Below are positions 49,281 through 60,126 of a DNA stretch of 64,000 bases, piece by piece. The DNA is from Gilliamella sp. Choc4-2. GTDB taxonomy: Bacteria > Pseudomonadota > Gammaproteobacteria > Enterobacterales > Orbaceae. Position 1 is the first letter of the stretch. Every line of letters begins with the position of its first letter. The position numbers were made by a program, and so were the translations under genes. The DNA is taken from the NCBI RefSeq assembly GCF_001690355.1, contig NZ_LZHG01000054.1, positions 1 to 64,000 of the forward strand, read 5' to 3'. Below the pieces are notes generated by a model. That model did no database searches and was not told the DNA's origin. It worked only from the letters and a program-made list of their open reading frames with translations.

Positions 49281-52064
49281 TTAATGCGCTTCATCCCAAT
49301 TATTACCCACACCGACATCCACTTTTAATGGTACAGATAGGTGATAGCAATTTTCCATGATTGATTTTATCTGAGCTTTATATTGCTCAACTAATTCTTC
49401 TTTTACTTCAAATACTAACTCATCGTGTACTTGCATAACCATTCTAATATTACCTACAGGTAAGCTTTTTATCCATTCGCTTACCTTAATCATGGCTGTT
49501 TTAATAATATCGGCTGCAGTTCCTTGCATTGGTGCATTAATAGCTGCTCGCTCAGCGCTACGTTTTTCAATATTATTTGTTGAAGTAATTTTTGGAAGAT
49601 ATAAACGTCGACCTGATAAAGTTTCAACATAACCTTGTTCCGCTGCACATTGGCGAGTTTCTTCCATATATTTCTGAACACCGGGGTAACGCTCAAAATA
49701 ACGATCAATATAAAACTGCGCTTCTTTACGGGCTATATTAATCTGTTTTGATAAGCCAAAAGCACTCATTCCATAAATCAAACCAAAATTAACCGCTTTA
49801 GCACGCCGCCTCTCTTCAGAGCTGATTTCTGATTCTGGTTTGCTTAATATTTCACTAGCGGTTACGCGGTGAACGTCTTTATCATGGGCAAAAGCGTTAA
49901 GTAAGCTTTTATCTTGTGATAGATGTGCCATGATACGTAGTTCAATTTGTGAATAATCAGCTGAAATAATTTTATAACCTTTTGGCGCAATAAATGCTTG
50001 GCGAATTCGCCGTCCTTCTTCATTACGAACTGGAATATTTTGTAAATTCGGATCATTCGACGATAACCTTCCAGTTACTGTACCAATTTGATTATAATTA
50101 GTATGAATACGATGATCGATTGGACTTATCATCAATGGTAATTTATCGGTATAAGTATTTTTTAATTTGGCTAGTCCACGATAAAACAGAATCATGCGTG
50201 GGAGTTCGTACTGATTAGCCAGTTCACTTAATACTTCTTCACTGGTTGAAGGATCTCCTTTTGGCGTCTTTTTCAAGATCGGTAAATTGTGTTTATCAAA
50301 TAGAATAGTTTGTATCTGTTTAGGTGAGGCAGGATTAAATTTTTCACCAGCTAGAAACTGTAATTCTGCTTCAATTTGCAATAGCTTTTTAGCTAATTCA
50401 TTAGAATAGTCATTTAGTTGTTTAGCATCGACCAGTACACCGGTTCTTTCCATTTCGGCAAGCACAATCGCAAGTGGCATTTCAATATCAGAAAATAACT
50501 TTGTTAATTCTTGGTATTTTTCTAGCTCTGGCCATAATTTTTCATGCAATTGCAAAGTAATATCAGCATCTTCAGCTGCATATTGCGTGGTTTTTTCCAC
50601 ATCAATCTCGTCAATAGTGAGTTGTTTTTTATCTAACTTAGTCAATTCATTAAAGGTAATTGTTTTATAATTTAAGTAATGGTTTGCCATACTGTCCATA
50701 TCGTGACGTTCTGTGCTATTTAGTACGTAAGATTCAAGCATAGTGTCAAAAGCAATCCCTTGTACTTTAATACCATAATTCGCCAATACACTATAATCGT
50801 ACTTGGCATTTTGGGCGATTTTTTTGATTTTGGGATTTTCAAATACTGGTTTTAATTTAGCTAATACTTGATCTAACGATAGCTGCTTGGGTGCACCTAA
50901 GTATTGGTGTGCAAGTGGAATATAAGCTGCTTGATGAGGTATAACACTTAGTGATATGCCAACTAATTTAGCATGCACATGATCTATACTATCGGTCTCG
51001 GTATCAAAAGAAAATTGCTTACAATTAGTTAATTTTGTAACCCATTCATCTAACCGTTCATTAGTTAATATACATTGATAATCAGCCTCTTTGTTTTTCT
51101 GAAAAGCTAGCTGTTCATCTACCGAAAATAGTGATAAATTATCGGTGGTATTTACTACGGCATTTTTCTGCTGTTTTAAAAAAGTACCTGTAGTTAACTC
51201 TTTTCGCCAACGATGAAATCCATAATTATCAAATAATTCAGCAAGTGCATTAATATCAATATTACTCACCATCAGTTGGTCATTAGTAAAATCTAATTTA
51301 ACATCAGTTTTTATCGTTGCTAGTAAATAAGAAAGTTCAGCTTCTTTATGATTATCAATTAATTTTTGTTTTAATGATTTCGCACCTCGGATCGATAATT
51401 TTTCAATATCATCTAATCGATTATAAATATCTTTTATACTATCAAACTCAGCTAATAAACTCTGAGCAGTTTTTTCACCGACACCAGGTACACCTGGAAT
51501 GTTATCGGATGAATCGCCTCTTAAAGCTAAATAATCAATAATCTTTTCAGGAGGAACACCAAATTTATTTATCACCCCTTGTGGATCAAGTACCACATTA
51601 TTCATAGTATTAATTAGTGTAATTTTATCACTGACCAATTGCGCCATATCTTTATCACCAGTGCTAATTAATACTTCTAAATTCTCTTTTTCTGCTTGCC
51701 TAGCTAATGTCCCAATTACATCATCAGCTTCAACTCCTTCAATACAAAGTAGAGGTAAGCCCATAGCTTTTAATATAGTATGAATGGGCTCAATTTGAGG
51801 GCGAAGGTTTTCAGGCATTGCTTCACGCGTTGCTTTATACTCAGAATAAATCTCGTTACGGAAGGAGCCACCTTTAGCGTCAAAAACCACGGCAATATGC
51901 GTAGGGTTGTATTGGTTAAGCAAGCTACGAATCATATTAATCACACCAAAAATAGCCCCTGTTGGTTCACCTTTGGCATTAGTTAACGGTGGGCATGCAA
52001 AAAAAGCACGGTAAAGATAAGAAGATCCATCAATTAAGATAATCGGCGTTTTGTTTGACATCAT
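49281..52064 (-). CDS. polA: DNA polymerase I
   Basis: 927 residues (E. coli 928). Three domains are visible: 5' nuclease (about 1-290, IDGSSYLYRAFFACPPLTN, RGDSSDNIPGVPGVGEKTA), an intact 3'-5' proofreading domain (SFDTETDSIDH, NAKYDYSVLANYG, DADITLQLHEKL) and polymerase (SADYSQIELRIMAHLS, RRRAKAVNFGLIYGMSAFGL, MQVHDELVFEV). It fills gaps in repair and removes RNA primers. The start may be 52064 or the adjacent ATG at 52061. I found no Spot 42-like RNA in the flank. Confidence 0.97.
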   Translation of the reverse strand: MMSNKTPIILIDGSSYLYRAFFACPPLTNAKGEPTGAIFGVINMIRSLLNQYNPTHIAVVFDAKGGSFRNEIYSEYKATREAMPENLRPQIEPIHTILKAMGLPLLCIEGVEADDVIGTLARQAEKENLEVLISTGDKDMAQLVSDKITLINTMNNVVLDPQGVINKFGVPPEKIIDYLALRGDSSDNIPGVPGVGEKTAQSLLAEFDSIKDIYNRLDDIEKLSIRGAKSLKQKLIDNHKEAELSYLLATIKTDVKLDFTNDQLMVSNIDINALAELFDNYGFHRWRKELTTGTFLKQQKNAVVNTTDNLSLFSVDEQLAFQKNKEADYQCILTNERLDEWVTKLTNCKQFSFDTETDSIDHVHAKLVGISLSVIPHQAAYIPLAHQYLGAPKQLSLDQVLAKLKPVFENPKIKKIAQNAKYDYSVLANYGIKVQGIAFDTMLESYVLNSTERHDMDSMANHYLNYKTITFNELTKLDKKQLTIDEIDVEKTTQYAAEDADITLQLHEKLWPELEKYQELTKLFSDIEMPLAIVLAEMERTGVLVDAKQLNDYSNELAKKLLQIEAELQFLAGEKFNPASPKQIQTILFDKHNLPILKKTPKGDPSTSEEVLSELANQYELPRMILFYRGLAKLKNTYTDKLPLMISPIDHRIHTNYNQIGTVTGRLSSNDPNLQNIPVRNEEGRRIRQAFIAPKGYKIISADYSQIELRIMAHLSQDKSLLNAFAHDKDVHRVTASEILSKPESEISSEERRRAKAVNFGLIYGMSAFGLSKQINIARKEAQFYIDRYFERYPGVQKYMEETRQCAAEQGYVETLSGRRLYLPKITSTNNIEKRSAERAAINAPMQGTAADIIKTAMIKVSEWIKSLPVGNIRMVMQVHDELVFEVKEELVEQYKAQIKSIMENCYHLSVPLKVDVGVGNNWDEAH

Positions 52065-52263
52065 AGTTACTCAATCATTATTCAACACGATAGTGAACAG
52101 TATAACCTATATTTAGCCATAATATTCTTATCATCACTAATAATATAGTGTAAAAAAGTTTCAGATTACTATACGTTCCAATATAAAACCACAAGTAAAA
52201 ACTATATCTTGCCCTATAACTGTTATATAATATTCCATCTATTTTTGCTTGAGTATTTAATAA

Positions 52264-52923
52264 ATGACAGAATTAAGTCTTGCTGCGCAAAAAGTCAAAG
52301 AAGCACTCGCTGATAAAAATCTTGAAACTCCATCCTGCCGTTTAGTAATGGATAGTCATGAGCGTAAAAGCAAAATTGAAGCTCATTTTCGTGAAATTAT
52401 GAAGCTCATGGAACTTGATTTGAATGATGACAGCTTGGCAGAAACCCCGCATCGAGTATCCAAAATGTATGTTGATGAGATCTTTTCAGGTCTTTATTAT
52501 GAAAATTTCCCAAAAATCACGTTAATCGAAAATAAAATGCAAGTAGACGAAATGATAACCGTTCGTGACATCACTTTAACCAGTGTTTGTGAGCATCATT
52601 TTGTCACAATTGATGGTAAAGCAACGGTTTCTTATATTCCGAAAGATAAAGTGATTGGATTGTCTAAAATTAATCGTATTGTTGAGTTCTTTTCACAACG
52701 ACCACAAGTACAAGAAAGGTTAACTCAGCAAATTTTAATTGCACTACAAACTTTACTCGGAACAGTTAATGTTGCTGTTTCAATTGACGCAACTCACTAT
52801 TGTGTAAAAGCACGTGGTATTAAGGATTCTAGCAGTATTACCACCACAACAGCCCTTGGTGGCGGATTTAAAACTAATCCAAGTACCCGACAAGAATTCT
52901 TACGAGCTTTAAATCATTATTAA
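52264..52923 (+). CDS. folE: GTP cyclohydrolase I
   Basis: 219 residues (E. coli FolE 222). Zinc ligands are in [10 protein letters not shown] and HYCVKARG. The substrate-binding segments [22 protein letters not shown] and the conserved TTTALGGGF are present. It makes dihydroneopterin triphosphate from GTP, the first step to folate. It is divergent from polA and followed by ribF after 179 bases. Confidence 0.96.
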   Translation: MTELSLAAQKVKEALADKNLETPSCRLVMDSHERKSKIEAHFREIMKLMELDLNDDSLAETPHRVSKMYVDEIFSGLYYENFPKITLIENKMQVDEMITVRDITLTSVCEHHFVTIDGKATVSYIPKDKVIGLSKINRIVEFFSQRPQVQERLTQQILIALQTLLGTVNVAVSIDATHYCVKARGIKDSSSITTTTALGGGFKTNPSTRQEFLRALNHY

Positions 52924-53102
52924 GCAGTTAACGATTGTTTACCTGTTGTAATTATGGCACTTTTTAAAACTAGATATATTTTTATAACAAAAGTAAAACA
53001 TTAATATAAACTATCTTTATAGTACGTGCATCTTCAAGAAAGATTGGTATAATTCTCGGCTATTTAAGATAAATATAACCATTGATAAACAGCACTTTTT
53101 TC

Positions 53103-54041
53103 ATGAAGATTATCCGAGGCATTGCAAATTTAAAAAATCAATTTACTCAATGTGTACTGACACTGGGCAATTTTGATGGCATACATTTAGGACATCAGCA
53201 ATTAATTCATCATCTTATTAAACAAGGGAAAAAATTAAATTTACCCTCAGTTGTGATGTTATTTGAGCCGCAGCCACTAGAGTTTTTTGCCCAAGATAAT
53301 GCGCCGTCACGCTTAACTTCATTTTATGAAAAAGTTATTTTTATTGAAAAATTAGGTATTGACTATATTATTGCTATTCCATTTACCCAAACTTTTGCCA
53401 ATATGTCTGCCGATCATTTTATTCAAGATTGGTTGATTAATAAGTTAAAAGCTAAATATATTACAATTGGAGATGATTTTCGGTTCGGATCTGAACGTAA
53501 AGGGGATATCAATCTTCTCGAACAATATTCTCGTAATCATGATTTTGTAGTAGAAAGCATACCAACATTTGTTTGGAATAATTTTCGTATAAGTAGTACT
53601 GCTGTTCGTCAAGCACTTTTGAATAGTGATTTTGAATTGGCTCATTGCCTATTAGGCCGCAATTATACAATTCAAGGTCGTGTAGTCCATGGCAATGCTT
53701 TAGCAAGGGAATTGGGATTTCCAACGGCAAATATTCACTTGCATCGAAAAAAGCCTGCACTGCAAGGAGTCTATTTCGTTAAAGTCAAAAATATCTGCAA
53801 TAATCAGCATTATCACGGTATTGCCAATATTGGGATAAGACCAACTATTAACGGAAAAACCGCAATACTTGAAGTAAACCTTTTTGACTTTTCGGGTAAT
53901 ATATATGGACAATATTTAGACATAACGTTCATCAAAAAATTACGCGATGAGAAAAAATTTGACTCATTAGCAGAATTAAAACAACAAATTGCACTAGATG
54001 TTTGCACTGCGAAAAAGATCAGTGCACAATTAACTAATTAA
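53103..54041 (+). CDS. ribF: Bifunctional riboflavin kinase/FAD synthetase
   Basis: A 312-residue two-domain enzyme (E. coli RibF 313). The FMN adenylyltransferase half has TLGNFDGIHLGHQQLI and ISSTAVRQAL. The riboflavin kinase half has GRVVHGNALARELGFPTANI and IANIGIRPTINGK. It makes FMN and then FAD. ATG 53103 gives the family start MKIIRGI; a TTG frame start at 53082 is less likely. It leads the ribF-ileS-lspA-ispH series. rpsT, its usual upstream neighbour, is replaced by folE. Confidence 0.95.
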   Translation: MKIIRGIANLKNQFTQCVLTLGNFDGIHLGHQQLIHHLIKQGKKLNLPSVVMLFEPQPLEFFAQDNAPSRLTSFYEKVIFIEKLGIDYIIAIPFTQTFANMSADHFIQDWLINKLKAKYITIGDDFRFGSERKGDINLLEQYSRNHDFVVESIPTFVWNNFRISSTAVRQALLNSDFELAHCLLGRNYTIQGRVVHGNALARELGFPTANIHLHRKKPALQGVYFVKVKNICNNQHYHGIANIGIRPTINGKTAILEVNLFDFSGNIYGQYLDITFIKKLRDEKKFDSLAELKQQIALDVCTAKKISAQLTN

Positions 54042-54078
54042 AAACTAGTATCAACAAAATTAACTGGAATAAATCAGC

Positions 54079-56886
54079 ATGACAGACTATAAAAATACAT
54101 TGAATTTACCGGAAACTGGATTCCCGATGCGAGGTGACCTTGCTAAACGTGAACCAGTTATGTTGCAAAATTGGTACGATAAAGAGCTTTATCAAAGGAT
54201 TCGACAAGTGAAAAAAGGCAAAAAAGCGTTTATTTTACATGATGGTCCTCCTTATGCAAACGGAAAACTTCATATAGGTCATGCAGTTAATAAAATAATT
54301 AAAGATATTATTATCAAATCAAAAAGTTTAAGTGGTTATGATTCTCCGTATATTCCAGGATGGGATTGTCATGGTTTACCAATTGAGCAAAAAGTAGAAG
54401 AGCAAGTTGGCAAACCAGGCGTAAAGGTAACACCTGCTGAATTTCGTCAAATCTGCCGCGATTATGCCGCTTCACAAGTTGAACTGCAAAAAGCCGATTT
54501 TATTCGCATGGGTGTTCTTGGTGATTGGCAAAACCCTTACCTTACAATGAATTATGATACCGAAGCCAATATTATTCGTGCTTTAGGTAAAGTAATTAAA
54601 AATGGTCATTTAGTTAAAGGTGCCAAACCTGTCTATTGGTGTACCGATTGTATGTCATCATTGGCTGAAGCAGAAGTTGAATATTATGATAAATCATCGC
54701 CAGCCATTGATGTAAAATTTAAAGCGGTTGATAATCAAGCCGTAGCAAGTAAATTTGATATCAATACTGATTTAACCATTTATGTTGTTATCTGGACAAC
54801 CACGCCTTGGACGTTACCAGCTAGCCGAGGGATAGCTTTAAATGCTGATTTTGAATATCAATTAGTTCAAATCAATGATAAAGAGTGTTTAATTTTAGCT
54901 GCTGATTTAGTTGAAGCTGTGATGAAACGAGCAAATATCATCGATTGGAAAATCTTAGGCGCTTGCCGAGGTAATGCGCTTGAATTATTACGCTTTAAAC
55001 ACCCATTCCTTGATTTTGATGAGCCTATTGTACTTGGCGAACACGTTACAATTGATGCGGGTACAGGGGCTGTGCATACCGCACCGGGCCATGGTACAGA
55101 AGACTTTATGGTCGGTCAAAAATATGGTCTTGAAGTGGCAAATCCAGTTGGTGGTAATGGCTGTTATTTACCAGGAACAGGGGCAGGGCTAGATGGTCTA
55201 TTTGTGTTCAAAGCAAATAAAGTGGTTGTTGAAATATTAAAAGAACATGATGCACTATTACACTTTGAAAATATTGAACATAGCTATCCATGTTGTTGGC
55301 GCCATAAAACACCTGTTATTTATCGTGCAACACCACAATGGTTTATTAGCATGGATAAACAAGGTCTGCGAACCCAATCATTAAAAGAAATTAAACAAGT
55401 TCGTTGGATCCCTGATTGGGGACAAGCACGCATTGAAACTATGGTTGCTAATCGCCCTGATTGGTGTATTTCTCGCCAACGCACATGGGGTGTACCTATG
55501 ACGTTGTTTGTTCACAAAGAGACCGAAGAACTTCATCCAGATACACTAGCATTAGTGGAAAAAGTCGCACAGTTAGTTGAAAAAGATGGCATTCAAGCTT
55601 GGTGGGATGCTGATATTAAAGATCTTTTAGGTCCTGATGCTGATGATTATCGTAAAGTACCTGATACGTTAGATGTTTGGTTTGATTCAGGATCTACTTT
55701 TTCATCAGTGGTTCGCACTCGACCAGAATTTGAAGGGCATGAAGCTGATATGTACTTAGAAGGCTCAGATCAACATCGTGGTTGGTTTATGTCTTCATTA
55801 ATGTTATCAACAGCAATTGATAATAAAGCACCTTACAAACAAGTGTTAACGCATGGTTTTGTTGTCGATGGACAAGGACGTAAAATGTCAAAATCGCTTG
55901 GTAATATTGTTACTCCACAAGATGTAATGAATAAACTTGGTGCCGATATTTTACGTTTATGGATTGCTTCAACAGATTATTCTGGAGAAATGAACTATTC
56001 TGATGAAATCATCAAACGAGCTGCCGATAGTTATCGCCGTATTCGTAATACCGCACGTTTTTTACTAGCAAATTTAAATGGTTTTGATCCAGTTAAAAAT
56101 ATGGTAAAACCAGAGGATATGGTCGTTCTTGATCGCTGGGCAGTTAGTATGGCAAAAGAAGCACAAGAACAAATTATCCAGGCTTATGAAAATTATGATT
56201 TCCATAAAGTCGTACAACGTATTATGCAATTTTGCTCAATCGAAATGGGATCATTTTATTTAGATATTATTAAAGATCGCCAGTACACAGCGAAAAGTGA
56301 TAGTATTGCCCGTCACAGTTGCCAAACCGCTTTATATCATATTGCGCAAGCAATGGTTCGTTGGATTGCACCTATTTTATCATTCACTGCTGATGAAATT
56401 TGGCAATATTTACCAATGGCTGATAAACAAGAATTTGTTTTTGAAGATGAGTGGTATACAGCACTATTTACATTGCCAGAAAGCGAAGCATTAAATAGTG
56501 AATATTGGGCTCAGATTTTAGCCATTCGTAGTGAAGTGAATAAAGTGCTTGAACAAGGCCGTAATGATAAAGTGATTGGTGGTGCGCTTGAAGCAGCTGT
56601 TACGCTTTATGCTGATGAAGCGATCGCTACCGCATTAACTAAGTTGGACAATGAATTGCGTTTTGTTTTACTCACTTCACAAGCGAGTGTAAAACCTTTA
56701 CAAGCAGCGTCAGCAAATGCCGTTCAAAGTGATATTCAAGGTCTTAAAATTGAATTAGCTAAAGCGCAAGGTGATAAATGTCCTCGTTGCTGGCATTATA
56801 CAACAGACAATGAGCCAACAACGCATTTATGTAAACGTTGTGAACAAAACATTCACGGTAATGGTGAAGTTAGACATTTTGCATAA
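54079..56886 (+). CDS. ileS: Isoleucyl-tRNA synthetase
   Basis: A 935-residue class I synthetase (E. coli 938). HIGH is in [16 protein letters not shown], the editing domain contains [14 protein letters not shown] and [14 protein letters not shown], and KMSKS is in [10 protein letters not shown]. The C-terminal zinc finger CPRCWH..CKRC identifies the bacterial mupirocin-sensitive class. It charges tRNA-Ile and edits Val. It lies 37 bases after ribF. Confidence 0.97.
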   Translation: MTDYKNTLNLPETGFPMRGDLAKREPVMLQNWYDKELYQRIRQVKKGKKAFILHDGPPYANGKLHIGHAVNKIIKDIIIKSKSLSGYDSPYIPGWDCHGLPIEQKVEEQVGKPGVKVTPAEFRQICRDYAASQVELQKADFIRMGVLGDWQNPYLTMNYDTEANIIRALGKVIKNGHLVKGAKPVYWCTDCMSSLAEAEVEYYDKSSPAIDVKFKAVDNQAVASKFDINTDLTIYVVIWTTTPWTLPASRGIALNADFEYQLVQINDKECLILAADLVEAVMKRANIIDWKILGACRGNALELLRFKHPFLDFDEPIVLGEHVTIDAGTGAVHTAPGHGTEDFMVGQKYGLEVANPVGGNGCYLPGTGAGLDGLFVFKANKVVVEILKEHDALLHFENIEHSYPCCWRHKTPVIYRATPQWFISMDKQGLRTQSLKEIKQVRWIPDWGQARIETMVANRPDWCISRQRTWGVPMTLFVHKETEELHPDTLALVEKVAQLVEKDGIQAWWDADIKDLLGPDADDYRKVPDTLDVWFDSGSTFSSVVRTRPEFEGHEADMYLEGSDQHRGWFMSSLMLSTAIDNKAPYKQVLTHGFVVDGQGRKMSKSLGNIVTPQDVMNKLGADILRLWIASTDYSGEMNYSDEIIKRAADSYRRIRNTARFLLANLNGFDPVKNMVKPEDMVVLDRWAVSMAKEAQEQIIQAYENYDFHKVVQRIMQFCSIEMGSFYLDIIKDRQYTAKSDSIARHSCQTALYHIAQAMVRWIAPILSFTADEIWQYLPMADKQEFVFEDEWYTALFTLPESEALNSEYWAQILAIRSEVNKVLEQGRNDKVIGGALEAAVTLYADEAIATALTKLDNELRFVLLTSQASVKPLQAASANAVQSDIQGLKIELAKAQGDKCPRCWHYTTDNEPTTHLCKRCEQNIHGNGEVRHFA

Positions 56887-56941
56887 TAAAAATCAAAACA
56901 GATAATAGTGCTAAGATTTAGCGCTGTAAGAAATATCCCTA

Positions 56942-56970
56942 TTTTCCGCCGGCAATTCGTCGGCGGAAAT
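56942..56970. repeat. GC-rich palindromic hairpin between ileS and lspA
   Basis: TTTCCGCCG (56943-56951), nine bases, then CGGCGGAAA (56961-56969). It forms a strong stem in an otherwise AT-rich region but has no T run after it. It could slow RNA decay or modulate expression within the operon. I saw no second copy in the window. Confidence 0.6.
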
Positions 56971-56989
56971 ATAATAATGAGCAGACTAT

Positions 56990-57460
56990 ATGAAAAAAGA
57001 TAATGGGCTTTACTGGTTACTTGTTACAATTGTGATTTTTGTGATTGATATTGCAAGCAAATTTTTAATTATAGATCAATTCTCACTATTTGAATCATTA
57101 AACCTTTTACCCTTCTTCTCTATCACTTATGTACGTAACATTGGTGCGGCATTTAGTATTTTTGAAGGGCAACGTGAGATGCTTGTTACTATTGCCTTAA
57201 TTATTAGTACCGCAATTATACATATGCTATATCGTAATTCGTGTAGCAAAAAATTGGAAAATTTTTCATTATCACTTATTTTAGGTGGTGCATTAGGTAA
57301 TCTATTCGATCGCCTGTATCATGGCTTTGTAATTGACTTTTTTGATGTCAATTTTGGTCATTGGCATTATCCAACTTTTAATATTGCAGACTGTGCAATT
57401 TGTATTGGTATTGGATTATTTATCCTTAGTAGTTTTAGAAAAAACAAAAAGACTGAGTAA
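56990..57460 (+). CDS. lspA: Lipoprotein signal peptidase
   Basis: A 156-residue inner-membrane aspartyl protease with four helices (E. coli 164). The conserved blocks are [32 protein letters not shown] and [23 protein letters not shown], which hold the two catalytic aspartates. It cleaves signal peptides of diacylglyceryl-prolipoproteins such as DolP and YnbE encoded in this window. Confidence 0.95.
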   Translation: MKKDNGLYWLLVTIVIFVIDIASKFLIIDQFSLFESLNLLPFFSITYVRNIGAAFSIFEGQREMLVTIALIISTAIIHMLYRNSCSKKLENFSLSLILGGALGNLFDRLYHGFVIDFFDVNFGHWHYPTFNIADCAICIGIGLFILSSFRKNKKTE

Positions 57461-57461
57461 T

Positions 57462-58409
57462 ATGAAAATTATTTTAGCTAATCCGCGTGGTTTTTGTGCC
57501 GGTGTTGATCGTGCTATTACTATCGTTGAGCGAGCATTAGAACTCTTTGGGGCCCCGGTTTATGTCCGCCATGAAGTTGTACATAACCGCTATGTGGTCA
57601 ATCGCTTAAAAAAATTAGGGGCGATTTTTATCGAGGATATTAGTGAAGTTCCTGATGATACTATTCTTATCTTCTCAGCGCATGGTGTTTCTAAAGCGGT
57701 CCGAGACGATGCCAAACAACGTAAACTCCGTGTTTTTGATGCCACGTGTCCCCTTGTAACCAAAGTACATATGGAAGTGGCTAGATCCAGTTATCGTGGT
57801 GAGGAGGTTATTTTAATCGGTCATGCTGGTCATATCGAGGTTGATGGCACCATGGGACAATATAACAATCCTGAAGGAGGCATCTATTTAATTGAATCAA
57901 TTGATGATGTACAAAATCTACAGGTAAAAAACGAAAATAACCTTTGCTTTACCACTCAAACCACGTTATCAGTTGATGATACAGCCGAAATCATTACTGC
58001 TTTAAAAAAGCGTTTTCCTAATATTCGCAGTCCCCGTAAAAATGATATCTGTTATGCCACAACTAATCGCCAGCAGGCAGTTAAACAGCTTTCAACACAA
58101 GCTGATATTGTACTTGTTGTGGGTTCAAAAAACTCTTCGAATTCTAATCGCTTAGCTGAGCTGGCAAGGCGAAATAGTAAACAAGCTTACCTAATTGATT
58201 TTGCATCTGATATTCAAGAAGAGTGGCTAATTAACGCACATATTGTGGGTGTTACGGCAGGAGCTTCAGCTCCGGATATTTTAGTACAACAAGTTATTAC
58301 TCATTTAAAAAGCTTAGGTTGTACTACATTAATTGAAACGAATGGCAGTTTAGAAAATATAACATTTGAAATTCCGAAAGAGCTACGGGTTGAAGTGAAA
58401 TCAATTTAA
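57462..58409 (+). CDS. ispH: 4-hydroxy-3-methylbut-2-enyl diphosphate reductase
   Basis: 315 residues (E. coli 316). It has the three cluster cysteines in [25 protein letters not shown] and [12 protein letters not shown] [4Fe-4S] enzyme, it makes IPP and DMAPP in the last MEP-pathway step. ATG 57462 follows the lspA stop by one base. fkpB, which sits between lspA and ispH in E. coli, is missing here. Confidence 0.96.
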   Translation: MKIILANPRGFCAGVDRAITIVERALELFGAPVYVRHEVVHNRYVVNRLKKLGAIFIEDISEVPDDTILIFSAHGVSKAVRDDAKQRKLRVFDATCPLVTKVHMEVARSSYRGEEVILIGHAGHIEVDGTMGQYNNPEGGIYLIESIDDVQNLQVKNENNLCFTTQTTLSVDDTAEIITALKKRFPNIRSPRKNDICYATTNRQQAVKQLSTQADIVLVVGSKNSSNSNRLAELARRNSKQAYLIDFASDIQEEWLINAHIVGVTAGASAPDILVQQVITHLKSLGCTTLIETNGSLENITFEIPKELRVEVKSI

Positions 58410-58416
58410 TGTATTT

Positions 58417-58668
58417 TCAAGAATTTTTTAGTACTTTAAATTTAGCTAACAATTGTTCATGTGTTTCAATATGTTCAGGATCTGCAATAATAGCATTTTG
58501 AATTGGGCAAACTCGTTGACAAGTTGAGTGATCATAATAACCAACACACTCTGTACATTTATTGTAATCAATTTCGTATATATCAAAGCCCATTGAAATA
58601 GCTTCATTAGGGCACTCTGGTTCACACATGTCACAATTAATACACTTGTTAGTTATTTTTAATGCCAT
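58417..58668 (-). CDS. yfhL: 2[4Fe-4S] ferredoxin YfhL
   Basis: An 83-residue ferredoxin matching E. coli YfhL (86). The first cluster motif is CINCDMCEPECPNEA, and the second uses CTECVGYYDHSTCQRVCP with the family's extended loop. This is the Alvin-type low-potential 2[4Fe-4S] ferredoxin. Its partner enzymes are poorly known. It converges with ispH with 7 bases between the stop codons. Confidence 0.94.
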   Translation of the reverse strand: MALKITNKCINCDMCEPECPNEAISMGFDIYEIDYNKCTECVGYYDHSTCQRVCPIQNAIIADPEHIETHEQLLAKFKVLKNS

Positions 58669-58931
58669 TTCTGTATTATCTTTATCAACTTAGTAAAAAT
58701 TTGTGCCATTATAGCGCAATACAAAATAAATCCGAATAAAGATTGTTTAATCATTGATTAAATAGATAATAATTTAATAGTTTGAATGTGGATTTTCAGA
58801 TAAATTTTAAATAAATTGTGCTAGTTAATTTTCGTAATTATTACAATTTATTAAGAATAGTTATCAATGCCAACTAATTTATTACTATACAATGCTAACA
58901 TAATAGCAAAAAAATTAAAGGATGAAAAAGG

Positions 58932-60125
58932 TTGTTAAAATTTATTAAATTTAAATATATAGTTGTGGCAATCATTATTATTGCAATCATACATTTTGCA
59001 TATTTAATTATTTCCCCTTCAGAATCGACGATTAATTATATTACCTCACCGGTTACCAAAGGTAATATTGAGAAAACGGTATTAGCCGATGGTACTATTA
59101 GTGCTTTTAAACAAGTTAGCGTAGGGGCACAAGTTTCTGGACAAATTAAAAAACTTTATGTTGAGTTGGGCGATGAAGTTAAACAAGGCGATATGATTGC
59201 TGAGATTGACGATCTTAAACAAAGCAATGATTTAAAACAATCTGAAGCTTCACTTAATAGTTTAGAGGCACAACGTCAAGCAAAAAAAGCGAGATTAGTT
59301 AACTATCAGTTAACCTATGATCGCCAGTACAAACTCGTTCATAAAGGCGTTGGCATTCAATCGGATTTAGATGCGGCAAAAGCCGAACTTGATGCAATCA
59401 AAGCCGATATTGCAGCACTTGATGCTGATATTGTTAAAGCACAAATTGCTGTCGATACCGCCAAGGTTAATTTGGGATATACTAAAATTCGCTCTCCCAT
59501 TGATGGAGTGATTGTTGCAATTCCAGTCAATGAAGGGCAAACGGTTAACTCTGTTCAAAGTGCACCAACTATTGTTAAAGTCGCACAGCTTGATAAAATG
59601 ACTATTGAAGCGCAAATTTCTGAAGCCGATGTGATCAATGTAAAAAAAGGAATGCCTGTTTACTTTACCATTTTAGGTCAACCTAATAGACGTTTTGATG
59701 GTTTAACACTAAGGGCTATAGAGCCTGCACCTGACTCAATTAATACCGAAACAACCTCGTCAAGCTCATTATCAACAACAAAAAGCGCAATTTATTATAA
59801 TGGACTATTTGATGTAGATAATCCTGACCATGTTTTAAGAATTTCAATGACAGCGCAAGTTTATATTGTCTTGTCTGAGGCAAAAGATGTACTAACCATT
59901 CCATCTCAAGCAATTCAAAAAAAATTAGGTAATAATAAAGCCATTATTTACCTATTAAATAAACATAATGATATCGAAGAACACGAAGTTACTTTGGGTA
60001 TCGATAATAATGTCAATGTTGAAATAAAATCGGGGATTAAAGAGGGTGATATGGTTGTGGTCAGTGGCACTAATGGTGCTTCACTAGGTGTTAATAATGC
60101 AAGAGCCCCAAGGATTCGATTCTAA
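58932..60125 (+). CDS. macA: Macrolide efflux periplasmic adaptor MacA
   Basis: A 397-residue membrane-fusion protein. The N-terminal membrane helix (about 8-28) is followed by a barrel-sandwich (lipoyl) domain with [18 protein letters not shown], an alpha-hairpin coiled coil (about 95-180) and a membrane-proximal domain. It bridges MacB to a TolC-type channel. The start is TTG 58932, with AGGA 9 bases upstream. An ATG at 58922 is in another frame and stops after seven codons. macB follows by one base. Confidence 0.9.
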   Translation: MLKFIKFKYIVVAIIIIAIIHFAYLIISPSESTINYITSPVTKGNIEKTVLADGTISAFKQVSVGAQVSGQIKKLYVELGDEVKQGDMIAEIDDLKQSNDLKQSEASLNSLEAQRQAKKARLVNYQLTYDRQYKLVHKGVGIQSDLDAAKAELDAIKADIAALDADIVKAQIAVDTAKVNLGYTKIRSPIDGVIVAIPVNEGQTVNSVQSAPTIVKVAQLDKMTIEAQISEADVINVKKGMPVYFTILGQPNRRFDGLTLRAIEPAPDSINTETTSSSSLSTTKSAIYYNGLFDVDNPDHVLRISMTAQVYIVLSEAKDVLTIPSQAIQKKLGNNKAIIYLLNKHNDIEEHEVTLGIDNNVNVEIKSGIKEGDMVVVSGTNGASLGVNNARAPRIRF

Positions 60126-60126
60126 T

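Noticed and set aside
58922..58945. A possible frameshift at the start of macA (ATG 58922 reads MKK then goes out of frame)
   Set aside because: The TTG at 58932 has AGGA at 9 bases and gives a normal MacA N-terminus, so no indel is needed.
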